A DNA stretch of 64,000 nucleotides from the NCBI GenBank assembly GCA_963210345.1, contig OY723406.1, forward strand, positions 35,936,601 through 36,000,600, read 5' to 3'. The stretch's first letter is position 1. Every line of letters starts with the position of its first letter. Positions 24,520 to 35,235 of this stretch are shown one piece after another. Position numbers and translations under genes: made by a program. The notes under the pieces are model-generated. The model saw only the letters and a program-made list of their open reading frames with translations, had not been told where the DNA came from and ran no database searches. Origin of the DNA: Inga oerstediana. Taxonomy: Eukaryota; Streptophyta; Magnoliopsida; Fabales; Fabaceae.

Positions 24520-25002
24520 TTAAATGAGAGAGCGAGGGACCCATCAAGAATACGAAAATTGCATCAATGAACAACCACTGAGGTGGCCCCCTAAATACTC
24601 ACTTAATAAGCGATCCTACTATTCAAGTCAATGGAGAATAATTTAGGAAAAAGATAAATAAATACCATTTGAATTCCCAAAACCCCAAAGGTCTGATAAC
24701 ACATTGAAATGATAAAGAGATGATTTGGGAGGAATGTGGATTTTTAAAGTGTTGGTGATTTTACCATAATGCCCTTCTTTTTTAAATTAAAAAATAAAAG
24801 AGAAAGCAACCATCATGTCTGTTTGCCAATAATTTTTTGTTGTAAACACTTAAAAGGGAAAATTCCAAAAACAATACCTCACCAACTTCAAAATCTCTAA
24901 AAAAGTAATGTAAATAAACAAAATGATAAATAGGGAATAAGTAGGAAATAGGGATTCTGGAGTGTCAATGTTTTCACAAAATTGTCTCTTGCTAACCATC
25001 TA

Positions 25003-25135
25003 GTAAATGATGTTATTGAAATGATAAATACCTTTATAAACATTGCCATTCATATTACAAGTGTAGTTAGTAATTAAAACAAAAAAATATTTGTAAACGT
25101 ATTTACCATTTCAACAACATCATTTACTACTTTGT
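25003..25135. repeat. Inverted repeat (hairpin, MITE-like)
   Basis: AGTAAATGATGTTATTGAAA (25003 onward) pairs with the segment ending ...CATCATTTACT near 25134. The arms are about 40 bp with only a few mismatches, around a spacer of about 50 bp. It lies directly left of the truncated gypsy pol. Confidence 0.65.
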
Positions 25136-25141
25136 AGTCAA

Positions 25142-26220
25142 TGAAGGGTAATTTTTCAGCCATTTATAGAGCAGATGCTTGACAAACTAGTAGGTAAAGC
25201 CTATTATTGTTTCCTGGACGGGTACACAGGATATAATCAAATTACAATTGCACCAGAGGGCCAAGAGAAAACAACTTTTACATGTCCATATGGTACCTTT
25301 GCCTTCAGAAAGATGTCATTTGGTCTATGTAATGCACCAGCAACATTTCAAAGGAGTATGAAAGCGATCTTCTCAGACATGGTGGAAAGATTCATCGAGG
25401 TATTCATGGATGATTTTTAAGTTTTTGGATAATCATTTGATCATTGTCTTTCAAATCTGGCAAAAGTCTTGCAACGTTGTGTAGAGACAAACTTGGTTCT
25501 AAATTGGGAGAAATGTCATTTCATGGTGAAAGAAGGAATCGTGCTAGGTCACAAGGTATCTGATCGAGGCATTGAAGTGGACCAAGCAAAGATTGAAATA
25601 GTTCAAAAGCTACCACCTCCTTCCTCAATCAAGGGCATTCAGAGTTTTTTAGGACATGCTGGCTTCTATAGAAGATTTATCAAGGACTTCTCAAAAATCA
25701 CAAAGCCACTTTGGGTGCTGTTGGAGAAAAACACTCCTTTTGTGTTTAATAAGGAGTGCTTGTCAGCCTTCCAAACTCTAAAAAGTGCATTGACTTCTGC
25801 ACCAGTTATCATAGCTCCATATTGGAATCTTCCATTCGAAATGATATGCGATGCAAGTGATTATGCAGTTGAAGCTGTTTTAGGCCAAAAAAGAGACAAG
25901 ATTTTTCATGCTATCTATTATGCTAGCAGAACACTCTCAGAAGCACAGCTGAATTATGCAACAACAGAAAATAGCTCTTAGCAATAGTGGTTGCTTTCGA
26001 AAAGTTTAGATCATACTAGATCAGGTTAAAGGTCATTGTCTGGACGGACTACTCAGCAATCAAATACTTGATTGAGAAGAAAGATGCTAAGCACAAACTG
26101 ATCAGATGGGTGCTTCTACTATAAGAATTTGACTTGGAGATCAAAGACAAAAAAGGGGACTGAGAATCTCATTGCAGATCATCTTTCTCGGTTAGAACCA
26201 CCTGAACGAAAGAGAGAATC
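25142..26220 (+). pseudogene. gypsy reverse transcriptase and RNase H (broken)
   Basis: RT motifs are clear: CFLDGYTGYNQI, then YGTFAFRKMSFGLCNAPATF, then the catalytic FMDD box (near 25405-25416). A stop follows at 25418-25420. The frame then resumes with the connection region (IKGIQSFLGHAGFYRRFIKDF) and RNase H (ICDASDYAVEAVLGQ, YYASRTLSEAQLNY). Further stops occur at 25979 and in the stretch up to HLSRLEPPE near 26200. The Athila-like wording of these motifs supports the clade call. It is not functional. Confidence 0.85.
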
Positions 26221-27330
26221 ACCAATCCAAGAGAATTTCCCATATGAGTAACTTTTTATCATGCAGTCACAACCTACTCCTTGGTATGCTGATTTTGTGA
26301 ATTATTTGGCAAGCGGAGTAATGCCTTATGAACTTTCTAAAGTGCAAAAGAAGAAATTTTTGGCTGATGTAAGGCATTAGTTTTGGGAGGATCCGTTCTT
26401 ATACAAACAATGCCCAAATCGAATTATCAAGCGATGTGTTCTTGAAGAAGAAATGAACAGCATCTTAAATCACTGCCATTCATCCCTATATGGCGGTCAT
26501 TTTTGAGCAAATAAAATAGCTACTAAAGTCTTTCAATCAGGATTTTACTGGCCTACACTTTTCAAGGACGCTCACAGAATTGTGGCAACCTGTGACAGAT
26601 GTCAAAGAACGGGAAATATCTCAAGGAGACATAAAGCCCCTTTAACCAATATCTTCGAAGTTGAACTTTTTGATGTATGGGGGATCGATTTTATGGGGCC
26701 TTTTCCATCCTCATTTAGCAATCAGTTCACTTTAGTAGCTGTTGATTATGTCTCCAAGTAGGTTGAAGCAGCTGCTTTTCCTACAAATGATTCTCGAGTA
26801 GTTGTGAAGTTTCTGAGGAAAAATATTTTTACAAGATTTGGAGTGCCTAGACTATTATCAGCAATGGAGGAAGGCACTTTTGTAATCAGCAGCTTCAGTC
26901 TGTGTTAGCTAAATATGGAGTAACTCATAAGGTTGCAACTCCATATCATCCATAAACTAGCAGGCAGGTGGAAATCTCAAACTCAATGAGCTTGAAGAAT
27001 GCAGACAACAAGCTTATGAAAATGCAAAGTTATACAAGGAGAAGACAAAAATGTGGCATGATAGAAGAATTTTGAGGAGAGAGTTTACACCGAGACAAAA
27101 AGTGCTTTTATACAACTCAAGGTTAAAGCTCTTTTCAGAAAGCTAAGATCAAGGTGGCCAGGTCCTTTTCCTGTGATTCAAGTATGCCATATGGAACTAT
27201 AGAGATTCAAGATGGTGATCGAAAATTCAAAGTAAATGGGCAAAGGCTCAAAGAATACAATGAATGTGCATTCAACACTTTGAAATCTGTCATCATATTT
27301 GAAGAACCAACATGGAAGTCCTCAATCTAG
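26221..27330 (+). pseudogene. gypsy integrase (broken)
   Basis: It shows the HHCC zinc-finger relic (NHCHSSLYGGHF ... CDRCQRTGN, near 26470-26620). The core begins FDVWGIDFMGPFP (26665-26710) and continues VAVDYVSK. Stops replace Trp in the SKW motif (26759-26761) and interrupt other points, and the region after 26860 is frameshifted. A C-terminal tail (GDRKFKVNGQRLKEYN) is readable near 27210-27262. Confidence 0.8.
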
Positions 27331-27550
27331 TAATTTTTTTTAAAAAATTGGTTTAATCTTTGTCTAGCTAAAGACGTTAAAGAAGGGTAGCTATTTGGGA
27401 GGCAACCCAAAACTTCTTTCCTACTCTCTCAAAACTTCTTTCCTACTCTCATTTTTCTTTCATACTCTCTCATTTTGCTTTCTTAACTCGCTGAAACACA
27501 CCGCATTGCATTGAGAATTTTAGTTTTTATTAGTTTCATTTTAAGTTACC

Positions 27551-28057
27551 ATGGAGTAATCTCTTGCAAAGCTTAAGAACAGGTTCCCCACTCTTCCCAA
27601 AGATGTGCTCAGAAAGATCTATAACAGTCGACTTGAAAGGATAAAGATATTCAAGCATTTAAGCCTTCCTGTGGACATATGCTGGATCATTGAAGCTAAG
27701 GTACGTTTAGTAGGTGAGATTCATAAATCATTTGTTAAACCTTTGTTAGGAATGGAAAGAAGTTCTTACTCCAAAACTAGAAGAGCTAAAAGGATGAACG
27801 TCTGCCATAAATGTGCAAGGTGGAATTGTGATCAGCGTTGTAGGAGTAAAGGTATGGTTTCTATAAATCGAGAAGATAAAATTAAATTTATAAAGGATGG
27901 ACTGAGTAAGGAGTCACTGGATGATATCATTCAAACTCTTGAGATGCATCCGAATGGTGATGTTCATCATATTCTTCTTGATTTAGCGGACATATTCAAT
28001 AAAGAAAAAGAACGCTATTGTCTTGGGAATCTGACGTTAAAAGACCCTGTTTGCTAG
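27551..28057 (+). pseudogene. Unrecognised post-pol reading frame with a Cys cluster
   Basis: A 169-codon frame starts at an ATG (27551) and ends at TAG (28055-28057). It has a single in-frame TAA at codon 3 (27557), so the largest intact part starts later. The N-terminal part reads LPKDVLRKIYNSRLERIKIF. A Cys cluster, CHKCARWNCDQRC (C-x2-C-x4-C-x3-C), follows in the middle. The C-terminal half is acidic with helix-like LSKESLDDIIQTLE. It lies in the same orientation as pol and upstream of the LOG-like frame. The preserved frame, compared with the ruined pol, argues that it once coded. I do not recognise the family; a captured host gene or an element-specific accessory protein are both possible. 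Confidence 0.45.
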
Positions 28058-28420
28058 TTTATAAGAAAAATGGATGGGAAGCAAATCCTTAATTCATAGA
28101 AAGCGTTTAAGCCGTTACTGGACGTAAAACTAGAGGAAGATGTAAGCCAAAATCACAACTACTATACATAATCATGCTTTTGTCTAATGTGTCTTATCTT
28201 TTCAGCAGCTTTTGTTTAATATGTCTTTTCTTTTTAGTAACTTTTGACTTTCTTTCTTTTTTCTATTTAATTTCTTCACCCAATGACCCACCGGTCATCT
28301 GTGTAGGAATATTTTTCAAACTTCTTTGAAAAATGTGTGATTTTTATGATTTTGTTGTCACTGTTTTAGTGTTATATATATGTACTCTTTTACTAGTAAA
28401 TATGCACTTCACTTATAAAT

Positions 28421-29116
28421 ATGCAGTCTTCCACTTGTAAACACAAATGGTCAGAGAGAAAAGAAAAGAAAAAGGGTATTATACAAAGATGTAGATTTAC
28501 TTCTATCTGCATTTTTGGTGAAACTAATATAGGTAAGGATGGAGAGTTTATAATAGCAGCAAACGAACTTGGAAGTGTATTAGCTACTAGAAAGATCAAT
28601 TTTGTATACGGGGGAGGCATCCAGGGCCTAAGGGAAAGTGTGGCCATTTCTGTATCCATGAATGGAATCAAGGGTTTGAGTGTAAGGGTAAAGGAGTTGG
28701 AAGACCACATTTTTTCCTTCGGATAAGAGTTGCAGGTTTCAAGCTTGCCTGAACGTATAGGACAAATGTTCTACCATGCTCAAGCTTTTATCGCTCTACC
28801 CGGTGGTTTGGAGACGTTGGATGGCATTTCTAATGTTATATATTGGGCTAAGTTGAACTATCACAAAAAGCCATTATGATTGTTAAATGTTAATGGTTTA
28901 TATGATGATTTGTTATGCTTTTTTGATCATGCTGTAGAAACAGGATTTATACCCTAAGTGATTCGCCACTCCATAATTACTGCACCAACTGCTGATCAGT
29001 TGCTCGATCAACTGCAAACCTATGAACCTAAATCAGATCTACTTGTCAAGCAAATAGGTGGGCAATCTTCAGATGACAGTAAGAAGCAGAACCTAGATAC
29101 CACTCTTCAGTTGTAA
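28421..29116 (+). pseudogene. LOG-like (cytokinin riboside 5'-monophosphate phosphoribohydrolase) retro-copy
   Basis: One continuous frame of 231 codons aligns over its whole length with plant LONELY GUY proteins, which release active cytokinin bases from their nucleotides. Visible landmarks are the N-terminal ICIFGETNIGKDGEF (normally ICVFCGSSxGxxxxY), the nucleotide-site FVYGGGIQGL, then AFIALPGGLETLDG (normally ALPGGxGTLEE), VIYWAKLNYHKKP, GLYDDLLCFFDHAV and ITAPTADQLLDQL. Stops lie at 28724-28726, 28877-28879 and 28955-28957; no frameshift separates them. Plant LOG genes have several introns and none is present here, so this is a copy made from spliced RNA. The PGGxGTxxE site is altered (GT to ET, E to D). 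It sits inside the gypsy element in pol orientation. Confidence 0.75.
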
Positions 29117-29151
29117 TTTTCCTTAATATCTTGGTTTTACTTTATTGTGTG

Positions 29152-29156
29152 TTTAT
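29152..29156. repeat. Target-site duplication TTTAT (left)
   Basis: It is identical to 31568-31572 and flanks the solo LTR 29157-31567. Confidence 0.9.
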
Positions 29157-31567
29157 TGTAACCCCCTCCGTAATTATATCCGAAATACGCGATTAAAATG
29201 AAATAGAGACCAATAATAATCAAATAACATTTACTAACCCATCACATGACGGGGTTTTCACGAATACTTTTTGAAATCATTTATAAACTTGGTCTCATAT
29301 TCACATTTCGAATACAATTACTACGCGAAGATAAATCACATTCATATAAATATCAGAGTGCACAACTTTATCATCCCGGCAATCCCGGGTACATACCTTC
29401 ACTAAAGATACACAGGGCAAAATTGCCCATTACAATTCTTCAAATGGGGATTACACAATCTCATCTCGGAAGAGTCCTAGCTGCTCCCTCCACGAGCCAC
29501 TTGCCCTGTCTAAATTGTTGGTAGGGGAGGGTGAGATTCGAGAGAATCTCAGTAGGAAACAGATACCATAATGCATGCATGATAGATGCTATGTGTATGA
29601 CATGTTAGCTTTATCTAGATGCATGCCCCATAATGACATTTTTGCATACTCAATGTTTCATGTAACAAAACTATGGCCACAGCAAAACTGAAACAGAGTT
29701 TCATTTATTCAAATATGCTCTACACAATCAAGTAAAGCAATCACATACATCACTACACAAGCAAAGATATCAAATACATGCAAGTAAGGTAAGTCCCCTA
29801 CCTCCAGTCTTTTCTCCTCGATTTGCGTGCCAGCAACTCGGGGCTTCACATTCGATCCTACAATGTCAAATGTACCATTTAGACACTTCCATAGTGTTTC
29901 TGGGGGTTATATGAGGCTATATTGAAAATTTACTAAAATACCCCCGGGGACCCGATCCTGCCCTGCCGTACCCGGTCCGGTTGTACTTTTCTTGAAATTT
30001 TAACATGGGCTATTCTAACATATTTTTGCCCAAGGAATCCATTTCCGGACTCGGAATTATCAAATTCAATGTCAATTACAAAATTACCCTTGACAGCCCT
30101 ACTTTAAGGGTTCAGGGGCGTTTTCGTAATTATGCTTTTTCGGCCTTTTCTGAAAAAGTGCCCAACTGTAACCCCACCTATTTTCGCCCACTAAATCCAA
30201 TGGAATCATCAAATCATTGAAAATCCAACTCTAAGACCCATTTACAATGCTGGCTGAAATATATGGGTTTTAAGGGGAAAATTGGGGTTTTTCGGTTTCG
30301 GCTCCGTAAACGTGTTCCTTTCTACTCCTAACCACTTTATTGACTATTCCATTAGGTTAGAACTACCATTTAGTATCAATTTGGGCAGCATAACAGCCCC
30401 ACAAACCCATTTTCCATTTTTAGAACCAAAGACAATCCGGCGAAATTTCACCGATTAAATTGTCTATAACAGCCAGAATAGTCAATATGCAAGAGTTTGG
30501 AAGTTACCTCAAGCTCCCACTAGCTTTTCCTTCTTGTGGCTGAAAACCCTAACTTCAAAACACCAAAAGAGGAGCTTCCAAACCTTAAAGAACATAAAGG
30601 AGTAGCTTAGGATCGGAGTTATACGCGTTAGGAGCTAGATCGTCGGAGAAATCGGCTTACCTTGCGAGATTTCTTCCCCTTTATCTCTCTAAAGATCCCA
30701 TATGCTCTCTCTCTATTTCAGCTGTTCTTAGCGTCAGAAATGAGGAGGAAGAAGGAAAAAACCGATTAATAACATATCCCATGCTTATGTCATCAATGCA
30801 ACATGATGATGTCATAATTCTCAATTTTCGGATTTCTGGCAGATTTCTGACCAAGCTTTGCAAAATCATAACTAATTCTAGAAAAATCGAAATGAGATGA
30901 TTTCAAAGCCAAATGAAAGGTATTTAAGTCCTATTTATAGGAAAAATATTTACCAATATTAGAAATCACCACAAAATTCCAGAATTACACAAATGTCATC
31001 ACTGCCCCAAAACAGAGTCCATTTTCGACCTCAAACTTTGGACAGTCATATCTCCTAGTTCCCAACATTAAATGGCACAAATTATATGTCCATTTTGAAG
31101 CTTTGGATGTGAACTTTAAGACTGGAAAGTTTCATAATTTTCTGACATCATTTGCCTATTAAAAACGTCCACACGAGAAGACTGCCCAGACAGAATTCAC
31201 ACTGGACAACATTTCTAGTTTTGCAACCAATGTGTCCAATCCAATTTAAATCAATTCCAATGATTAAATACCACAACATGACACCATTTCCATCACAATA
31301 CCCCATTCAATTATTCCCTCTATTCTAAGTTAATTTGGATGTTAATCCACAATTAAACTCAAATACAGGGTTTTGGCGTTGCTCATAACACAAGCGACGA
31401 CAATCCACTTTATATTCTCTAAAAGGGTTCATTAATCACTAACCACGTTCACTTTTGGAGTCATTATCTCTTAATCACAATTTGGGATCTTGCTAAACCG
31501 GGGCTTAGCAGTCCACTTATCTCAGGCTTATTCTCTAGCCTCAAGTCTCAAAATTCGGGGTATTACA
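29157..31567 (-). mobile_element. Solo LTR of the TGTAACCCC family (2.4 kb), in the gypsy element
   Basis: It runs TGTAACCCC to GGGGTATTACA, flanked by perfect TTTAT duplications. It carries the stem-loop at 29533-29550 but lacks the TGGCTGCAGCCA palindrome cluster present in the other copies; the matching place (about 30825-30860) reads through with unrelated bases. It is about 300-370 bp shorter than its relatives. It interrupts the gypsy element 41 bases after the LOG-like stop codon. Confidence 0.9.
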
Positions 31568-31572
31568 TTTAT

Positions 31573-32843
31573 GTTTTTTTTTAAAAAAAAAAACTTCCTC
31601 TGAGCTCTAGAAGACATTGGGAACAATATCTTATTTACGTTGGGGGAGGAGGAAAAAAAATTCTTTTAGTTAGTTAGTAAAACCATTATATGCATGGGGT
31701 GTGGAAAAAAATGGCAGTGCAAGGAGTTATTCTTAACTCCTGAGACGCATTTTATTAGTTGCATGTTTTTATTCCTTCTTTAAAAAAAAGAGTAAAAGTG
31801 AAAAAAAAAAATCATCCTGTTTAAGTGTTTTGTAATGATCTTAAGAAGTATAGAAGTTTTAAGTATGAATCAATTGAATTTAAAGATATTATAGCATGAA
31901 TGAACAACTGATTGTTGCAATTGGTGATGAATTTTGAGATTGAATGAACTGAGTTTAAAAATCGCTAACTGTGAGTTTTAGAGCCTATAATGATTATTTC
32001 TCTTGTGTGTGATATTCACCTATTAAGTTGCTACTCTAGAACTTGCTTTAAATCTGGTTGAAATTACATCTCACATGCACCTTCAAAAATGATAAAGGCA
32101 TTCATTTTCTTTAGCTAGTGCCAAATAGCCAACCTTACAATTATATCGTTGATAAGCCCCTTTAAGCCTAATTGACTATTTCTTTATTCTCAACCCATTA
32201 ATATGTGCTTTAATGATATATCAAGTGATTTTACCTTATTCAGAAGATTAGTGGAGCATTTGAAATTCTTGTGAAATGGGCTTTTGACAAAGTGTGGGGG
32301 TGTATATATCATCAACTTTACAGTTGCAATTCAAAAAAAAAAAGAAAAAAAAAGAGAAAAGAAAAAAAGATATTAAGTATTTGAATTGTGGGTTGTTGTG
32401 ATGAGATAAATTTATTTATAAATAGCCCATTTTTAAATTGCTCTATTTCTTTAGCCTTTCATACCATGTTTTACATTCCTTTTACCTTAACCTTATTACA
32501 ACCCTTAATAAGTCCTTTTGATTTGAATTATGCATATGAATTAGGTAGTGGAGATTGAGATTTTTAGCAAGCCTATAGTAGTGCAAATTTTTCAGTTGAA
32601 TTTGAGTGAAACACTTATCCTTAAACACTTGAGAGATTGGGAGAATGAGTTACAATTCCGAACTCGGTTTATTCATTTTCAAACAAAAGTTACCAATTTA
32701 TATTTTCTTTGATTCATGAATACTATGATTTCTTTATTTTTCAATTATGTTCTTACTTATGACTTGACACTTCTGATTTTGTTGTAAGCACTTATTAGCC
32801 ACTCATTGTCCGAGGACGTCCAAGAGCTAAGTGTGGGGGAATT
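31573..32843 (+). other. Gypsy element 3' untranslated region with polypurine tract
   Basis: Non-coding. ACATTGGGAACAATATCTTA followed by TTGGGGGAGG (31615-31652) and CGAGGACG...AGTGTGGGGGAATTT (32811-32844) are the usual pre-LTR text of Athila/Tat elements. A-rich tracts lie at 31802-31811 and 32333-32370. Confidence 0.65.
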
Positions 32844-34206
32844 TGATATGAAAAATATTTGCATACACCATATTAAGGAGAAAAGAGAAAAAAGGAGACC
32901 TAAAAACAGACCCACAAGATTGAAACAAGACAGAGGCGCAGCGAGAAAAAAATGATACGATCATCACTATTCATGACGGAATCACTGTAGCAAACCGTTA
33001 CAGTAGCAGATGGAGGTAACTGTAGCGGATGAAAGAACTATAGCAGGCGACAAAATACTGTAGCAGTTACAGAAAAACACGTAAATCTGCCAACAGGACA
33101 CTGTTCACTCCTTGGAAAATATGACATGGCACTGTAGCATCGTGGGAAAAAATGACATGCAACTGTTCGCTTACTACCTATAAATACAAGCATCAGGCGC
33201 AGAGACTGGAGGGCATGGAGATATTTCTTTGACAGGGAGAGATATTTTCTCTGACAGTTCTAAATAAATTGTGTTATTTTCTAGATTTAATTTTATGCAT
33301 TGTATTACTTTTTGCATACCTCCTACATGGAAGGTTTAGGATTGTATTACTTTTTGCATGCCACCTACATGGAAGGTTTTACCTCCTAAAGGGACGGCTA
33401 GATTTTTCCATTTTTTATGCATCTTTTTGTTATATATTTATGTTTGAGAATTTAATATTCAAGTTTATGCAATATTTATAAGGATTATATTCTAGTTTTA
33501 TATAATGTTAATTTATTTTTATTTTGCTTTAATTTCATCATGAGCTAAATTTCTATTTTTCTAGGGTGATGACGTAGCTTACTAATGACGGAATGAATCT
33601 TAACTTATTAAATCTAGTTTTAATTTCTCCTTCATGATTGAGTTTTAATTATTATTCTTAATTTTTTTGATTGATTAGCCATCTTTTGAATGATTTCAAT
33701 ATGCATGTTAAGACTGAAAGGAGATGCATGTGTGTAGATCCTATAATTAAAACCATGACTTGCATATGAAATAGGAATATATTCATATGAGTTGTGTAGT
33801 CTTACTGAGTTCCATGAATCTTAATGCATAATTAATTGCTTAAATTCATATAGGAATATATTTGATTAGCAATTAATTATAGAATTGCTTGACCTTGGAA
33901 GAGGCTAGTAATTAAATTAGGGAAACTCGACTATCAATCATATGGAATAAATTGGGCTAGAATAGATAAGTGATTCAATCCGGAATTTGTTAAGTGAAAT
34001 ATAATCCCTAGGGCTTTTTCTCATATTTGCTTCCATATTTTGTTCTCTCAATCACCAACTAATCGATCGACTAAATAGAATTAAAATTACCCATTTTGGT
34101 ACTTAGTGATCAATCCTCGTGGGAACGATACTCTACTCACTTCTATATTACTTGATTACGACAGTATACACTTGAACTATTTAATTGATCATCTACACTC
34201 GTAACA
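32844..34206 (+). mobile_element. 3' LTR of the gypsy element
   Basis: It begins TGATATGAAAAATATTTGC right after the polypurine tract and ends near CTCGTAACA. The closing text (ATCCTCGTGGGAACGATACTC ...) is characteristic of Athila/Tat LTR ends. A cluster of about six ACTGTAGC-like words lies at 32985-33150. The right end is approximate and no partner LTR is in the window. Confidence 0.65.
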
Positions 34207-35230
34207 TTAATGTTATATTACACTATATGGTGTATTACATATTTATTTATCGTATTTTATATAATTGATAGCTTGTTACTACTGAGATTCTTTTGAATCT
34301 CTCTCTTTCCATAAATGTATAAAGTTTTCAGCAGCAGGCAGCAGATTAAGGGGCAAAAGAGTAATTACCGGCAACTAGATGTTCTGGACTAGTATAGGCA
34401 TGACAGTTGGTTATCTGAATGCCTTTCTATTATTTTAAGGTCTGTAATGATTATGAACACACCCTGTGGGGGATAATTATAATATAATCAAGCACTTTGT
34501 ATTAATATATCAATATATTTATGCTATTCCTGTGAGCCCGCTGAACCATGCATTGTTATTCCGCACAATGTCAAAATAAATAAGAGGTTTGGCACCATCT
34601 TAGTGGAACATGGGTATACATGGCACCATATGTTGGCACCTACGGGGATATTTGACGTTTTTCAAGACACACCGGCACACACTCGGTAATTCCCTGAGTC
34701 ATAGGCCTATATGACGCCATTTATTAAAGTAGTTATATTAACGTGGCTTTATTAAAATGGCTTTATGCATCAAGGTGCTTTTAGGTTGGCTTGATGACAA
34801 GACGCCACCCAGCCACCTTAAGTGCCACATGTCTAAAAGTTAGGACAACTCACCGGTCACCGGTCCGACCACATGTTCGACTTTCTTAAATACAGAACAT
34901 GAAGGCCAAAGGAAATCATCAGACCTCCTTCCCCCTGACTTATTAGGACGCCCAAGACATAATAGAGGGAGGGAGGAGGCCGGATCTCAAAAAGAGCACT
35001 TGGTACCCCAAGTTTCAAGAAAAGCATCTGGCACCCTGAGGAAAAAGAGCGTCTGGCACCATAGGCAATTTAATACTCTCAATGCCTCCTCATACTCTTA
35101 AATTTTACCCAAGAGGGGAAAAAGAAGATAAAAATGGCAAGAAAATGAAAGAAGAGAGAAGGTGGTATGTTCTTGAAGAACCAAAGTGTTCTTGAGTGAT
35201 TTTCACCCCTGAAATCATGTTTCTAGTAGA
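34207..35230. other. Non-coding repeat-like sequence with an LTR-type stem-loop
   Basis: It holds the stem-loop GAGATTC-TTTT-GAATCTC (34284-34301) in the opposite sense to the other copies, and several TGGCACC words (34590-35065). It is probably the left part of another retrotransposon, continued at 44014 after the inserted element. No coding region is seen. Confidence 0.4.
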
Positions 35231-35235
35231 TTGAG
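35231..35235. repeat. Target-site duplication TTGAG (left)
   Basis: It is identical to 44009-44013 and flanks the complete LTR element 35236-44008. Confidence 0.95.

Larger units (their letters stand above)
25140..34206 (+). mobile_element. 5'-truncated Ty3/gypsy element, Athila/Tat type, carrying extra reading frames
   Basis: Order on the plus strand: RT from 25140, RNase H, integrase, the post-pol GGGAGGCAACCCA motif (27390-27404), an unrecognised 169-codon frame, a LOG-like frame, a G-rich pre-LTR region (31640-31650), a polypurine tract (GTGTGGGGGAATTT, 32831-32844) and a 3' LTR. The 5' LTR, gag and protease are absent; homology begins abruptly next to the hairpin at 25003-25135. A solo LTR (29157-31567) has inserted into the 3' part. 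Many stops and frameshifts show that pol is inactive. Athila and Tat elements are known to keep long or extra coding regions between pol and the 3' LTR, which is where the two extra frames lie. Confidence 0.8.
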
